Below, piece after piece: positions 1-12,116 of a stretch of DNA of 64,000 nt (position 1 is its first letter; the number at the start of each line of letters is the position of its first letter). Made by a program: the position numbers and the translations under genes. This stretch comes from Halomonas sp. HAL1 (GTDB taxonomy: Bacteria; Pseudomonadota; Gammaproteobacteria; Pseudomonadales; Halomonadaceae). The notes beneath the pieces are model-generated. The model worked only from the letters and a program-made list of their open reading frames with translations. It ran no database searches and had not been told where the DNA came from. The stretch covers positions 3,782,001 to 3,846,000 of the forward strand of contig NZ_CP130610.1 of NCBI RefSeq assembly GCF_030544485.1, in the 5' to 3' direction.

Positions 1-528
1 AGTGTTCCCAACCTTCTTGCCCGTCAGTTTCAGGCTGAACGCCCCAACCAACGGTGGGTCACCGACGTCACGGAGTTCAATGTCCGAGGCGAGAAGCTGT
101 ACCTGTCGCCCGTGATGGACCTCTATAACGGGGAAATTGTGTCTTACACCATGCAGAAACGACCACAGTTCTCGCTGGTAGGGGAGATGCTGAACAAAGC
201 CTTGGCCAAGCTGACCGACCAAGACGCGCCGCTGCTGCATTCCGACCAAGGTTGGCAATATCAGATGCCTGCCTACCGGCGCAAGCTCGCCGAGCATGGG
301 GTGATCCAGAGCATGTCACGCAAGGGAAATTGCCTGGATAATGCCGCGATGGAGAGCTTCTTTGGAACGCTGAAGTCTGAATATTTCTACCTGAATCGGT
401 TCGCCACTATTGAGCAGTTACAGGCGGGCATCCGACACTATATCCATTACTATAACCACGAGCGTATTAAGACCAAACTAAAAGGCCTGAGTCCGGTGCA
501 GTACCGGAATCAGGCCTTGGCCGCTTAG
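1..528 (+). CDS. IS3-family transposase OrfB, C-terminal part (5' end outside window)
   Basis: The frame is open from base 1, and the visible 175 residues are the rve-type integrase core that performs DNA cleavage and strand transfer. The three catalytic acidic residues are visible: Asp in WVTDVTEF, Asp in HSDQGWQYQ and Glu in [15 protein letters not shown], followed by the HYYNHERI block typical of OrfB C-termini. The usual OrfB length is about 270-290 residues, so roughly 100 are missing at the window edge rather than deleted. No frameshift is seen. The partner OrfA would lie upstream, outside the window. Confidence 0.9.
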   Translation, partial: SVPNLLARQFQAERPNQRWVTDVTEFNVRGEKLYLSPVMDLYNGEIVSYTMQKRPQFSLVGEMLNKALAKLTDQDAPLLHSDQGWQYQMPAYRRKLAEHGVIQSMSRKGNCLDNAAMESFFGTLKSEYFYLNRFATIEQLQAGIRHYIHYYNHERIKTKLKGLSPVQYRNQALAA

Positions 529-561
529 TTGTTCACTGTCCAAGTTTATGGGGTCAGTTCA
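1..561 (+). mobile_element. Right part of an IS3-family (IS150-like) element, cut by the window edge
   Basis: The first 561 bases hold the 3' part of an IS3-type transposase gene followed by a terminal-repeat-like sequence at about 534-561 that ends in GGGGTCAGTTCA. Read on the other strand this begins TGAACTGACCCC, a typical outer end for IS150-group elements. The left end lies outside the window, so target duplication and completeness cannot be judged. Confidence 0.8.
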
Positions 562-603
562 CCTGGGATGCGGGTTATTTGCTAGCACTAACGTGTTTAG
601 TGC

Positions 604-2775
<2,172 letters not shown>

Positions 2776-2998
2776 TCATTTTGTCTTAGTTGCTTTTGTC
2801 TTGGTTACGTTTGAAATAATAGCTTCCAAGTCAACTGACAGTGAGCGTCCTTGCACTCATCTAATGGTCAACCAGTGTCTTGCCATAAAAGGACGCTTCA
2901 CTTACCTGATACTGTTTTAAAGCAGATATGTGATAGGCACAATTTGCTTTTTGTGACCGCTCTAATAGTTTTTACCCATCACAGCTTAATTAACATCT

Positions 2999-4003
2999 TT
3001 AGCGGGCAAACTCCTCGGTATCGATATCCGCCTGCTGCGCTTCGCTGTAGCGAGCCCCTGCGACCTGGTCTGGCGTCATCATGGCATCCAACTGCTGCAT
3101 TGTGGTGACATCAAGGCGCAGTGTTTCCGCGGCTAAATTTTCGCGCATGTGGCCAGGTGAGCGAGTTCCCGGAATGGGAATAATATCGTCGCCTTTGGCC
3201 TTCAGCCATGCCAGCGCCAGTTGCCCCGGCGTCACGCTGAAGGCCTGCGCCAGCGCCGCAAGGCGTTCAAATAATTTGATATTATGCGGGTAGTTGTCGG
3301 TGCTGAAACGCGGCATGTTACGGCGCATATCGCCCTCTTCAAGACGCGTTGGGTCTTGAATGGCGCCGGTTAAGAAGCCGCGTCCCAGAGGACTAAAAGC
3401 GACCATCGCCGCGCCCACCTCTCGGCATGCATCAATCAGGGCGATCTCAGGGTTGCGCGTCCACAGCGAGTATTCAGACTGTACGGCGGCGATAGGATAT
3501 TCAGCTGCCGCACGGCGCAACGTTAGCGCAGAGATTTCCGACAACCCCACGCCTCCAATTTTGCCCTCTTCCATCAAGCGCCCCAGCGCGCCGACGCTCT
3601 CTTCAATGGGGACCTGGCGATCCAAGCGGTGCAGGTAGTAGAGATCCAAATGGTCGGTACGCAGGCGCGCAAGGCTTGCTTCGCACTGTTTGCGCAGCGT
3701 TTCCGGGCGGCCATCAATGACACGTTTGCCTGACTCAGGGTCCATCGCCATGCCGCATTTACTGGCCAGAAAGAGCTGGTGCCGCTTGCCCTCCAGGGCG
3801 CGCCCGACCACTTTCTCATTGGCCGTGGCGCCGTACAGGGTGGCGGTGTCAAAGTGGCGATAGCCCATATCAAAGGCCTCATCCAGCGCTCGTAAGGCCG
3901 CGCTTTCCGGCACAATGCTGCCGTAGCCGTGGGAGAGGTTCATACAGCCCAGGCCAATCGAAGGGGCATTAACAGCGTTAAGGCGTTGGAAAAAACTCGA
4001 CAT
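2999..4003 (-). CDS. Aldo/keto reductase
   Basis: A 334-residue NADPH-dependent aldo/keto reductase that should reduce aldehydes or ketones in the cytosol. The (beta/alpha)8 family signatures are in order: GLGCMNLSHGYG near the N-terminus, the catalytic Asp and Tyr in FDTATLYG, Lys in LASKCG and His in YYLHRLD. The cofactor-binding end has IPIPGTRSPGHMREN. The closest type by motif is the YakC/AKR13-like group; the substrate cannot be predicted. Start choice: GGGAG lies five bases before the ATG. It lies 27 bases downstream of the ABC exporter gene on the same strand, so the two may be co-transcribed. Confidence 0.9.
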   Translation of the reverse strand: MSSFFQRLNAVNAPSIGLGCMNLSHGYGSIVPESAALRALDEAFDMGYRHFDTATLYGATANEKVVGRALEGKRHQLFLASKCGMAMDPESGKRVIDGRPETLRKQCEASLARLRTDHLDLYYLHRLDRQVPIEESVGALGRLMEEGKIGGVGLSEISALTLRRAAAEYPIAAVQSEYSLWTRNPEIALIDACREVGAAMVAFSPLGRGFLTGAIQDPTRLEEGDMRRNMPRFSTDNYPHNIKLFERLAALAQAFSVTPGQLALAWLKAKGDDIIPIPGTRSPGHMRENLAAETLRLDVTTMQQLDAMMTPDQVAGARYSEAQQADIDTEEFAR

Positions 4004-4030
4004 AGAAACTCCCGTCTTTCAAGAACCGTT

Positions 4031-5797
4031 TTATAACGTTTCACCGCCAAACTGCAACGCGGCTAAATGACGATAAAGCGGGCTGGTGGTAATTAATTCG
4101 TCATGGGTGCCCGCTGCGATCAGCTTTCCACCATCAAGCACTAGCAAACGGTCAGCAGCGATAACCGTCGCCAGCCGGTGGGCGATCACTATGCTGGTGC
4201 GCCCGACCATTAGTCTGTCCAGCGCCTGCTGCACCAACCGCTCGCTCTCCGCATCCAGCGCGCTGGTGGCTTCATCCAACAACAACACGGCAGGATTTTT
4301 AAGCAGCGCCCGAGCGATAGCGAGCCGCTGGCGCTGGCCGCCGGAGAGCTGCACCCCACCGGGGCCAAGCGGTGTATCGAAGCCTTGGGGGAGCGCGTCG
4401 ATAAAGTCGAGGGCGCTGGCATCCTGGGCGGCGATACGCAGCCTTTCACTATTCGCTTCAGGATCGCCGTAGCGCAAATTGTCGGCCACCGAGCCACTAA
4501 ACAGCACCGGCTCCTGGGCTACCAGCCCCATGGCACTGCGTAAAGCAGCAAGCTCTAAGGTGCGGATATCACTGCCATCAAGGCTGATACGCCCTTGGCT
4601 AGGGTCATAAAAGCGCAGCAACAACGCCAAGAGGGTGCTTTTACCTGCCCCCGAAGGCCCCACCACCGCTACCCGTTCTCCCGGCTTAATATGCAGATCA
4701 AACCCTTCCAGTGCTGGGGTTTCCCGGCCGGGGTAGGTGAAGCTGACGTTCTCTAGCACAATGTCACCCTGCGAAGGTACCGGTAGGTGATGGGGATTCG
4801 CGGGTGACTGGATAGCGGGCTGCGTATCGAGCAGCTCCAATAAACGCTCCGCTGCTCCCGCTGCGCGCTGCACATCACCCGCGACTTCAGCCAGCGTCGC
4901 AATAGCCCCCGCCGCCAACACGGCATAAAAAATAAACGCCGATAGCTCGCCCGCACTCATGGTGCCATCTAACACCGCCTGGCCACCCTGCCAGAGCATT
5001 AAGCCAACCGCAGTAAACACCACTAGCATGGCGATACCGGTCAACCAAGCGCGCTGCTGAGTACGCTCTACGGCGCTGCCGAACGCCTGCTCCACGCGCT
5101 GACCGTAGTGGGTTTTATCTGCTGCTTCATGGGTAAACGCCTGGAGGGTTCGAATACCACTCAGCGCCTCTTCGGCATAGCGGCCAAGTTCGGCCACGCG
5201 ATCCTGGCTGGTGCGCGAAAGTCGCCGCACCCGCCGGCCGTACCAGACAATGGGCAGAAGAGTAGCGGGGATGCCAATCAGCACCATCGCCGAGAGCCAC
5301 GGTTGGGTGATCAGCATTAGCACCACGGCGCCTACCAGCATGACCAGGTTACGCAGCGCCAGCGATACCGAGGAGCCAAACAGGCTCTGAAGCACGCTGG
5401 TATCTGCGGTTAATCGTGAAGCGATCTCTCCGGCGGCACGGCCGTCGCTTGCGCTCTCAAAAAAACTGGGCTCCAGGGTAAGTAAATGATCAAACACGCG
5501 CTGGCGTAAGTCCGCAGCCAAGCGCTCGCCAATCCAGGTCACTTGGTAGTAACGCAGCGCGGAGGCAAACGCCAGCACCGTTACTACCACCAGCATCAAC
5601 ACCAACGCTTGGGCTAATGCTTGCTCATCGGCGGCTAAAAATCCGCGGTCGATCACTAAACGCAACCCGTTACCCAGTAGCAGCACGCTGCCCGAAGCCA
5701 ATAAAAGCGCCAGACCCGCCAAGGCCAAACGTAGTCGATAAGGACGTAGCAGCCCCAGCAAGCGCAACAGCACGCGGGGGTTAGGGCGTTGATTCAT
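4031..5797 (-). CDS. ABC exporter, fused permease and ATPase (MsbA/LmrA-like)
   Basis: A 588-residue half-transporter: six membrane segments in roughly residues 15-310, then a nucleotide-binding domain from about 345. Walker A is GPSGAGKSTLL, the signature is LSGGQRQRLAIARALL, Walker B is AVLLLDEATSALD and the H-loop is IVIAHRLAT, all intact, so it should dimerise and export a lipophilic substrate across the inner membrane. The substrate is unknown; MsbA-type lipid export is possible, but MsbA is usually encoded next to lpxK, which is not here. The start ATG has no strong ribosome site. The aldo/keto reductase gene follows by 27 bases. Confidence 0.88.
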   Translation of the reverse strand: MNQRPNPRVLLRLLGLLRPYRLRLALAGLALLLASGSVLLLGNGLRLVIDRGFLAADEQALAQALVLMLVVVTVLAFASALRYYQVTWIGERLAADLRQRVFDHLLTLEPSFFESASDGRAAGEIASRLTADTSVLQSLFGSSVSLALRNLVMLVGAVVLMLITQPWLSAMVLIGIPATLLPIVWYGRRVRRLSRTSQDRVAELGRYAEEALSGIRTLQAFTHEAADKTHYGQRVEQAFGSAVERTQQRAWLTGIAMLVVFTAVGLMLWQGGQAVLDGTMSAGELSAFIFYAVLAAGAIATLAEVAGDVQRAAGAAERLLELLDTQPAIQSPANPHHLPVPSQGDIVLENVSFTYPGRETPALEGFDLHIKPGERVAVVGPSGAGKSTLLALLLRFYDPSQGRISLDGSDIRTLELAALRSAMGLVAQEPVLFSGSVADNLRYGDPEANSERLRIAAQDASALDFIDALPQGFDTPLGPGGVQLSGGQRQRLAIARALLKNPAVLLLDEATSALDAESERLVQQALDRLMVGRTSIVIAHRLATVIAADRLLVLDGGKLIAAGTHDELITTSPLYRHLAALQFGGETL

Positions 5798-5867
5798 GGA
5801 AGTAAGTGCTCAACAAAGAGAGGCAGTACTCGACCATAGCAGGAGTGTCAGTGCCATGCACAGAATC

Positions 5868-5894
5868 AAAAAAGCCCGCGATCTCTCGCGGGCT
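5868..5894 (-). terminator. Rho-independent terminator after pntB
   Basis: On the minus strand, a nine-base-pair GC-rich stem (AGCCCGCGA / TCGCGGGCT) with a four-base loop is followed by a run of at least six T residues. It sits 20 bases past the pntB stop codon and should end the pntAB transcript. Confidence 0.92.
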
Positions 5895-5913
5895 CAGGAC
5901 CGAATGGTTAGGT

Positions 5914-7356
5914 CTAATCAATCAACGGCAGCAGCGTATTCAAGCTGTCCCGGGCATCGCCGTAGAACATGCGCGTGTTCTCTTTGAAGAACAGCGGGTT
6001 CTCGATACCGGAGTAGCCAGTGCCCTGGCCGCGCTTGCTGACAAACACCTGCTTCGCCTCCCATACCTTCAATACCGGCATACCGGCGATGGGGCTATTG
6101 GGATCTTCTTCAGCCGCAGGGTTCACGATGTCGTTGGAGCCAATCACGATCACCACGTCGGTGGTGGCGAAATCGTCGTTGATTTCATCCATCTCCAACA
6201 CGATGTCGTAAGGTACTTTGGCTTCCGCCAGCAGCACGTTCATGTGCCCTGGTAAGCGGCCCGCGACCGGGTGAATACCGAAGCGCACGGTCTTGCCCGC
6301 GGCACGAAGCTTGCGCACCAAATCGCTCACCGCCGTTTGCGCCTGGGCCACGGCCATACCGTAGCCCGGTACGATAATCACGCTGTCGGCATCGTTCAGG
6401 GCGCTCGCTACGCCCCCGGCGTCAATCGCCACCTGCTCGCCTTCGATCTCCGCCGCGGGCCCTTGGCTGCCACCAAAGCCGCCCAAAATGACGTTGACGA
6501 AGTTGCGGTTCATCGCCTTACACATGATGTAAGAGAGAATCGCACCCGATGAACCCACCAGCGCGCCGGTGACAATCAGCAGATCGTTGGAGAGCGTGAA
6601 GCCGATAGCGGCCGCCGCCCAGCCGGAGTAGCTGTTGAGCATGGAGACCACCACGGGCATATCGGCCCCGCCAATCCCCATGATCAGGTGGTAGCCGATA
6701 AAGAATGCCAGCGCCGCCAGCACAATCAGCGTCCAGAAACCTGCACCGTTCAGGTAGAGAATCGCCAGCAGCAGCGAGAGTACCGCCGCCCCGGCGTTAA
6801 GCATATGCCCGCCGGGCAACTGACGAGGCTTACCATCCACTTTACCCGCCAACTTACCAAAGGCGACCACCGAACCGGTGAAGGTGACGGCGCCAATAAA
6901 GATGCCTAGCACCACTTCAACCTGCAGGAACATCAGCTCGTCAGGGGCTTTGGTGGCGACCAGCGCGGCAAAGGCGGAGAACTGGTCCAACGACGCCTCG
7001 GCGGCACGCGCAGCCATTACCCTGCGGCGCTCTAGGTCTGCGCTCCAAGCCACCAATACCGCGGCCAAGCCCACAAAGCTATGCAGCGCTGCGACCAACT
7101 GGGGCATTTCGGTCATTTCGACCTTGCCCGCCACGTAGGCACCAATACCAGCGCCAATCAGCATCATCGGAATCAGCCACCAGTAACCGCCAATGCCTGG
7201 GCCGAGGGCAGTGAAGAACACCGCCACCGCCATGCCCACGATGCCGTACCACACGGCCCGCTTGGCTTTCTCCTGGTTACTCAAGCCGCCCAGCGACAGA
7301 ATAAACAGTACGCTCGCCGCGATTGCCGCGGCAGATACGAATCCTTGCTCTAACAT
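5914..7356 (-). CDS. pntB: NAD(P) transhydrogenase subunit beta
   Basis: A 480-residue beta subunit of the proton-translocating transhydrogenase, which couples hydride transfer from NADH to NADP+ to inward proton flow across the inner membrane. The N-terminal 260 residues are a run of membrane helices; the rest is the NADP(H)-binding domain III, with [32 protein letters not shown] and [14 protein letters not shown] visible. Length and domain order match the two-gene type (E. coli PntB is about 460 residues). The ATG has GGAGAG six bases upstream. It follows pntA by 16 bases, forming a pntAB operon closed by the terminator at 5868-5894. Confidence 0.97.
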   Translation of the reverse strand: MLEQGFVSAAAIAASVLFILSLGGLSNQEKAKRAVWYGIVGMAVAVFFTALGPGIGGYWWLIPMMLIGAGIGAYVAGKVEMTEMPQLVAALHSFVGLAAVLVAWSADLERRRVMAARAAEASLDQFSAFAALVATKAPDELMFLQVEVVLGIFIGAVTFTGSVVAFGKLAGKVDGKPRQLPGGHMLNAGAAVLSLLLAILYLNGAGFWTLIVLAALAFFIGYHLIMGIGGADMPVVVSMLNSYSGWAAAAIGFTLSNDLLIVTGALVGSSGAILSYIMCKAMNRNFVNVILGGFGGSQGPAAEIEGEQVAIDAGGVASALNDADSVIIVPGYGMAVAQAQTAVSDLVRKLRAAGKTVRFGIHPVAGRLPGHMNVLLAEAKVPYDIVLEMDEINDDFATTDVVIVIGSNDIVNPAAEEDPNSPIAGMPVLKVWEAKQVFVSKRGQGTGYSGIENPLFFKENTRMFYGDARDSLNTLLPLID

Positions 7357-7372
7357 ATCGTCTCTCCGCCGC

Positions 7373-8944
7373 TTAGGATTTTTGGAACATGGCCAGCATC
7401 CGGCGTGTCACCAGGAAGCCACCCACGATATTGATTGACGCGATCAGCACCGAGATCGCCGCCAGCACGCTCACCACTGCGCTGCCGGAGCCAATCTGCA
7501 GAATCGCCCCCAAAATAATGATGCCTGAAATCGCATTGGTTACCGCCATTAGCGGGGTATGCAGCGAGTGGCTCACTTTCCAAATCACCTGGAAACCGAT
7601 AAAACAGGCCAGTACAAAGACAATGAAGTGCTGCATAAAGGACGCCGGCGCCACTTGGCCCAGCAGCAACATCAGTACGCCGCCAACCGCCAATAGGCTC
7701 ACCTGACGCTTGGTTTGCGCTTTGAAGGCGGCCAGTTCAGTGGCCTTTTTCTCTTCCGGCGTAGGCTCTTTCTCTTTCTTCTTGGGTTTTGAGGCGCCAA
7801 TCGCTTTCACTTTGGGCGGCGGCGGCGGGAAGGTGATTTCGCCCTGATGCGTCACCGTGGCACCACGGATGACGTCGTCGTCCATATTGTGATTGATCAC
7901 ACCCTCTTTCTCGGGTGTCAGGTCAGTCAACATATGGCGGATATTGGTGGCGTAGAGCAGCGATGACTGCGTTGCCATGCGGGAAGGGAAGTCGGTATAA
8001 CCGATCACCACGACGCCGTTATCCGATACCACGCGCTCATCAGGCTTGGTCAGGTCGCAGTTACCGCCCTTCTCGGCGGCCAGATCAATAATCACCGAGC
8101 CCGGCTTCATGGCTGCGACCATATCTTCCAGCCACAGCTTGGGCGCCGGTTTGCCGGGAATCAGCGCGGTGGTAATCACGATATCCACGTCCGGCGCCTG
8201 CTCGCGGAAGCACTCAAGCTGCTTCTCGCGGAACTCCGGGCTTGAGGGCGAGGCGTAGCCACCGCTTTCGGAACCGTCCTGGCTATCCTCGAAATCGAGG
8301 AACAGGAATTCGGCGCCCATGGATTCAATCTGCTCAGAAACCTCGGGACGCACGTCAAAGGCGCGCACGACGGCGCCCAGGCTGGTAGCCGTACCGATCG
8401 CCGCCAAACCGGCCACACCGGCACCAATCACCAACACTTTGGCTGGAGGCACTTTACCCGCCGCGGTTACCTGTCCTGTGAAGAAGCGACCAAAGTTATT
8501 GCCCGCCTCGATCACCGCGCGGTAGCCGGCAATATTGGCCATGGAGGAGAGCGCATCCATTTTCTGCGCCCGTGAAATCCTCGGCACCATATCCATGGCA
8601 ATCACGGTGGCGCCCTGGGCCTTGCACTTTTCCAGCAGCGCTTCGTTTTGCGCTGGCCAGAAGAAGGCAATCAGCGTTTGACCTTCACGCAGCCGCTCGG
8701 CCTCTTCATCAGAGGGCTCGCGGACTTTAATGACCACCTCAGCGTCGCGCCAGAGTGCATCGGCACCCTCCACCACGGTAACGCCAGCATCGCGATAAGT
8801 GTCGTCATTAAAGCCCGCGGCCAAGCCAGCGCCGGTTTCCACTAAGCACTCGTGGCCTAGCTTCTGAATCTGTTTGGCGCTCTCAGGGGTCAGCGCGACA
8901 CGCGCTTCCCCCCGGGCACTCTCCTTCGGTGCACCTATTTTCAC
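7373..8944 (-). CDS. pntA: NAD(P) transhydrogenase subunit alpha, GTG start
   Basis: Alpha subunit carrying the NAD(H)-binding domain I (about residues 1-385, beginning [19 protein letters not shown], with the Rossmann motif [13 protein letters not shown]) fused to about four C-terminal membrane helices, as in E. coli PntA. A Lys/Glu/Pro-rich linker (about residues 400-425, [15 protein letters not shown]) joins the two. I place the start at a GTG (8944), seven bases after AAAGGAG; an upstream ATG at 8992 would add 16 residues not found in the family. The product is then 523 residues. It is followed 16 bases later by pntB. Together they supply NADPH at the expense of the proton gradient. Confidence 0.96.
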   Translation of the reverse strand: MKIGAPKESARGEARVALTPESAKQIQKLGHECLVETGAGLAAGFNDDTYRDAGVTVVEGADALWRDAEVVIKVREPSDEEAERLREGQTLIAFFWPAQNEALLEKCKAQGATVIAMDMVPRISRAQKMDALSSMANIAGYRAVIEAGNNFGRFFTGQVTAAGKVPPAKVLVIGAGVAGLAAIGTATSLGAVVRAFDVRPEVSEQIESMGAEFLFLDFEDSQDGSESGGYASPSSPEFREKQLECFREQAPDVDIVITTALIPGKPAPKLWLEDMVAAMKPGSVIIDLAAEKGGNCDLTKPDERVVSDNGVVVIGYTDFPSRMATQSSLLYATNIRHMLTDLTPEKEGVINHNMDDDVIRGATVTHQGEITFPPPPPKVKAIGASKPKKKEKEPTPEEKKATELAAFKAQTKRQVSLLAVGGVLMLLLGQVAPASFMQHFIVFVLACFIGFQVIWKVSHSLHTPLMAVTNAISGIIILGAILQIGSGSAVVSVLAAISVLIASINIVGGFLVTRRMLAMFQKS

Positions 8945-9129
8945 TCGCGTTCTCCTTTTATTTATCTTTCTACCCCGCCAAAACCAAACCATAGCGCGGC
9001 ACTGCTAACGACGTCATAAATAACACCTATTAGCAGTCTAGGATCTTACGGCGTGCCTGCCAGATACTATTCAACCTTTGATTCAACTGGGTTGTATAAC
9101 GACAACATAAGCGAGTTTGTGTAGTGCCA

Positions 9130-10077
9130 TCACTCTGGAAGGCTCTTCTCTTTTTGATGGTTAAACCCCTTAGCAAACTCAGTCAGCACCTCGTAGAGCC
9201 ACGCGTTGGCCGGTTCATTGGCATATAGTCCATGCTGAATCAGCGTCATTTTGAGTGCGGGCAACTCTTTCGGCGGCTCCACCAAGCGCACCGGCAGCAT
9301 GGTCACAAAACGCTCCGCCATTTGGCGCGGCAGGGTCATGATCGCTCCCGTCAGCGCCACCACGCGGGCGGCGGCAATGTAGTTAAGGTTTTTAGAGATC
9401 ACTCGCCGGGTTAAGCCGTGCTGCGCTAAACAACTATCAATATTACTGGGCAGCAGACCGCTGATATCCGCCAGTTCAACATGGGCTTCTTGGGCAAACT
9501 GCGCAATATCCAGCGCCTCGCCTACGCGCTCATTAAGGCTAGCGGCTAGGCAGACTAATTCCTCATCCATCCAAGGTGTCTGAATCACACCACTAGGTAG
9601 CGCACTCTGACTATCCAGCCCTACCACCATATCCACATGGCGCTGCTCTAGCCCTTCACTTAAAACGTCGGGAGTAATCAGCTCGATGGAAAAGCTAATG
9701 TCCGGTGCGTAGGCCAGCAGCTGGCTAAGAAAAGGCGGGTACATTACCTCTTCAAAATAATCGGTGGTGGCCAGCGTAAAGCGTCGAGTGCTATTGGCAG
9801 GTGAAAACATCGCAGGTGGCGCCAACCCCTTACGCAATAGTGCCAGCGCCTGCTGTACCACAGGTTGCAGCGCCTGGGCGCGGGGCGTTGGCTGCATGCC
9901 AGTTTCGGTACGAATGAACAGCGGGTCATCCAACGATTCACGCAAGCGCTTGAGCGCATGACTCAAGGCGGGTTGGCTTAAAAAGAGCCTTTCTGCCGCT
10001 CGGGTAACGTGACGTTCGCGCATAAGCGCCTCGAAAACCAATAGCAGATTTAGATCGAAATGGCGTAGCGAACGCAT
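9130..10077 (-). CDS. LysR-family transcriptional regulator
   Basis: A 315-residue LysR-type regulator. Residues 1-65 form the winged helix-turn-helix (HVTRAAERLFLSQPALSHALKRLRE), followed by a substrate-binding-like effector domain to about residue 300. The gene is divergent from speB with 130 bases between the two starts, and a good LysR-box candidate lies in that gap, so control of speB and of itself is the most economical guess. It could also act on pntAB, whose promoter lies just past its stop codon. The effector is unknown. The N-terminal FDLNLLLVFEALM pattern is shared with NodD/LeuO-like members. Confidence 0.92.
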   Translation of the reverse strand: MRSLRHFDLNLLLVFEALMRERHVTRAAERLFLSQPALSHALKRLRESLDDPLFIRTETGMQPTPRAQALQPVVQQALALLRKGLAPPAMFSPANSTRRFTLATTDYFEEVMYPPFLSQLLAYAPDISFSIELITPDVLSEGLEQRHVDMVVGLDSQSALPSGVIQTPWMDEELVCLAASLNERVGEALDIAQFAQEAHVELADISGLLPSNIDSCLAQHGLTRRVISKNLNYIAAARVVALTGAIMTLPRQMAERFVTMLPVRLVEPPKELPALKMTLIQHGLYANEPANAWLYEVLTEFAKGFNHQKEKSLPE

Positions 10078-10088
10078 AAGTCACCATC

Positions 10089-10103
10089 ATTCACAAAAAG
10101 AAT
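10089..10103. promoter_or_regulatory. Candidate LysR-type operator (ATTC-N7-GAAT)
   Basis: A perfect interrupted palindrome ATTC-N7-GAAT, matching the T-N11-A consensus of LysR-type binding sites. It lies 12 bases upstream of the LysR gene start and about 105 bases upstream of speB. A second inverted pair, GAATG (10100-10104) and CATTC (10118-10122), overlaps it and could be the activation half-site. Function is inferred from position and symmetry only. Confidence 0.5.
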
Positions 10104-10207
10104 GATTAAATTCTAAACATTCATTTAATTTATCACCAATTATTCCTTATCGTCTGCACCATTCGCATCAGACAGCGATTAACCAGCACGCAAGGAGACA
10201 TACGACG

Positions 10208-11134
10208 GTGACCCACCCACTAACTCAGACCATGCCTAGCCTTTATGGCGATGTGATTTCTACCTTTATGGGTGTAGCAAAAGCAACGGATCCCAAGACG
10301 ACCGATGCCGAGGTGGTAGTGAGTGGCGTGCCCTTTGACCTAGCGTGCTCTGGCCGTGCGGGCACCCGCATGGGGCCGAATGCGATTCGCCAAAGTACTG
10401 CTAACCTGATCTGGGAAGGCAAACGCTGGCCTTGGGACTTCGCCTTAGAAGAGTGCCTCAAGGTATGTGATGCAGGCAACGTCGATTACGCTTATGGCGA
10501 ACCCGAAAGCCTGGTCGATAATCTGGAAACCCACGCCAACCGTTGGTTAAGTGCGGGTAAAAAGATGCTTACCCTGGGCGGCGACCATTACATCAGCTTG
10601 CCGCTGCTACGCGCCCACGCACGTCAACACGGCCCGCTGGCGTTGATCCATTTTGACGCCCATACCGACACCTACGAGCAGGGCACACGCTTTGACCACG
10701 GCACCATTTTTCACCACGCCCTGAAAGAGGGATTGGTCGTGCCAGAACACTCGCTGCAAATTGGTATTCGTACCAGCTATGACCGCCACAATCACCCTTA
10801 TGAAGTGCTGGATGCGGACTGGGTCAACGACCACGGTGCAGCCGCGGTACTCGAGCGAATTCGCGCCAAAGTGGGTCATCATCCTGCTTACGTCAGCCTG
10901 GACATTGATGGCCTGGACCCCGCCTACGCCCCTGGCACAGGCACCCCGGTCTGTGGAGGCATGTCTACCGACCTGATGCTGAAAGTCATTCGCGGCATGG
11001 TGGGCATGGAGTTAGTTGGCATGGATGTAGTGGAAGTCAATCCTGCCTACGATCACGGCGACATTACGTCGCTCGCTGCTGCGACGTTAGGGCTTGAGTT
11101 TTTGTATACGCTGGGCGCATCTAAACGGGTTTAA
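10208..11134 (+). CDS. speB: Agmatinase (ureohydrolase family)
   Basis: A 308-residue agmatine ureohydrolase that converts agmatine to putrescine and urea. All manganese-binding motifs are intact: GGDH (H127), HFDAHTD (D150, H152, D154) and SLDIDGLDPA (D232, D234). SGRAGTRMGPNAIR near the N-terminus and GMDVVEVNPAYD near the C-terminus are typical of SpeB rather than arginase. The start is a GTG ten bases after AAGGAG; an ATG at 10232 is a weaker alternative. No arginine decarboxylase lies nearby. The divergent LysR gene is the likely regulator. Guanidinobutyrase or another ureohydrolase activity cannot be excluded, but the overall motif pattern favours agmatinase. Confidence 0.93.
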   Translation: MTHPLTQTMPSLYGDVISTFMGVAKATDPKTTDAEVVVSGVPFDLACSGRAGTRMGPNAIRQSTANLIWEGKRWPWDFALEECLKVCDAGNVDYAYGEPESLVDNLETHANRWLSAGKKMLTLGGDHYISLPLLRAHARQHGPLALIHFDAHTDTYEQGTRFDHGTIFHHALKEGLVVPEHSLQIGIRTSYDRHNHPYEVLDADWVNDHGAAAVLERIRAKVGHHPAYVSLDIDGLDPAYAPGTGTPVCGGMSTDLMLKVIRGMVGMELVGMDVVEVNPAYDHGDITSLAAATLGLEFLYTLGASKRV

Positions 11135-11145
11135 TAGTAGGGTAA

Positions 11146-11206
11146 GGTGAAATCACGCTAGTAAGAATAAAAGCAGGAGGCAGGAAGGTTTTAGCGTGGT
11201 TTCGCC
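11146..11206. repeat. Long inverted repeat between convergent genes
   Basis: GGTGAAATCACGCTA (11146-11160) faces TAGCGTGGTTTCGCC (11192-11206): 15 positions pair, two of them as G-U, around a 31-base loop. It sits between the ends of speB (+) and the response regulator (-), the place for a two-way terminator, but no T-run follows on either strand. Confidence 0.55.
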
Positions 11207-11222
11207 TAGCAAGCAGTCAACC

Positions 11223-11906
11223 TCACTGAGATTCATCAGTATCTTGCGGCGTCATTAGTAGGCCCAATCGAATAGCTTCGTGGACTAAGCCAGCGGTATG
11301 TCTAACGCCTAGGCGGCGCATGATATCAGCGCGGTGGGTCTCGATAGTTTTAATGCTGACGTTGAGCTGATCTGCAATCGCTTTACTACGAAAACCGCTT
11401 GCCACTAGCGTTAGCACTTCGCGTTGACGTGTGGTTAAGGGGTTTTCGTGCATAGAGGCAGCACCCACTACAGAAGCGGCATCGACAAATTCTTCAGGTT
11501 CCAAGGCTGTGAACACAAAACGCTCACCCAACGCTGCTTTTTGAATGGCCATTTTTAAGTCATTCACATGCGCATTTTTGTGAAGAAATCCATAGACACC
11601 CTCTTCAAAAAGACGTCGAATAAAAGTATCACTAGAGTAGGTAGAAAGGACAATGACGCGTATATCTGGGCAGATATTTCTAAGCTGGCCTAGCGACTCC
11701 AGTCCCTTTGAAGAGATAACTGCTGCATCAATAAGCGCCACATCAATGGGATAGCGGGCAGCCTCTTTTATGAGTTGTTGCTCAGAACCCACCTCGGCAA
11801 CCACCGTCATCTTGTCGAAGGTTTCGATAAGGGAACTGATCGCGGAGCGAACTAGCAGATGTTCATCGGCTAGTAATATCCGGGTGATATCTTCTGAACG
11901 TTTCAT
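11223..11906 (-). CDS. Two-component response regulator, NarL/FixJ type
   Basis: A 227-residue regulator with an N-terminal receiver domain (acidic pair D14/E15, phospho-acceptor D60 in VALIDAAV, conserved K110 in FLHKNA) and a C-terminal LuxR-type helix-turn-helix (about residues 156-210, LTTRQREVLTLVASG then IKTIETHRADIMRRLG). It should bind DNA upon phosphorylation. No histidine kinase is adjacent, so the partner is unknown. Its neighbour at 12117-12674 is a shorter paralogue without the DNA-binding core. Confidence 0.93.
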   Translation of the reverse strand: MKRSEDITRILLADEHLLVRSAISSLIETFDKMTVVAEVGSEQQLIKEAARYPIDVALIDAAVISSKGLESLGQLRNICPDIRVIVLSTYSSDTFIRRLFEEGVYGFLHKNAHVNDLKMAIQKAALGERFVFTALEPEEFVDAASVVGAASMHENPLTTRQREVLTLVASGFRSKAIADQLNVSIKTIETHRADIMRRLGVRHTAGLVHEAIRLGLLMTPQDTDESQ

Positions 11907-12116
11907 GAAAATATGGCATGGACCTTGAAAAGGTAAAACCTTACGTAAAACCCCTCGCTAGCGCGGGTTCAATCGCTATCAGTGGTGCTATCCGGTTTCC
12001 TTCTACGTCTAGCGGCCAAAAGCCAGAAAGAAACTAATCATAAAAACAGGTTGGCACCTGTTAGACCCCGCAAGGTAACGTACTGACTGCCAAATCAGTA
12101 TAGGTAAAAACCCTGA

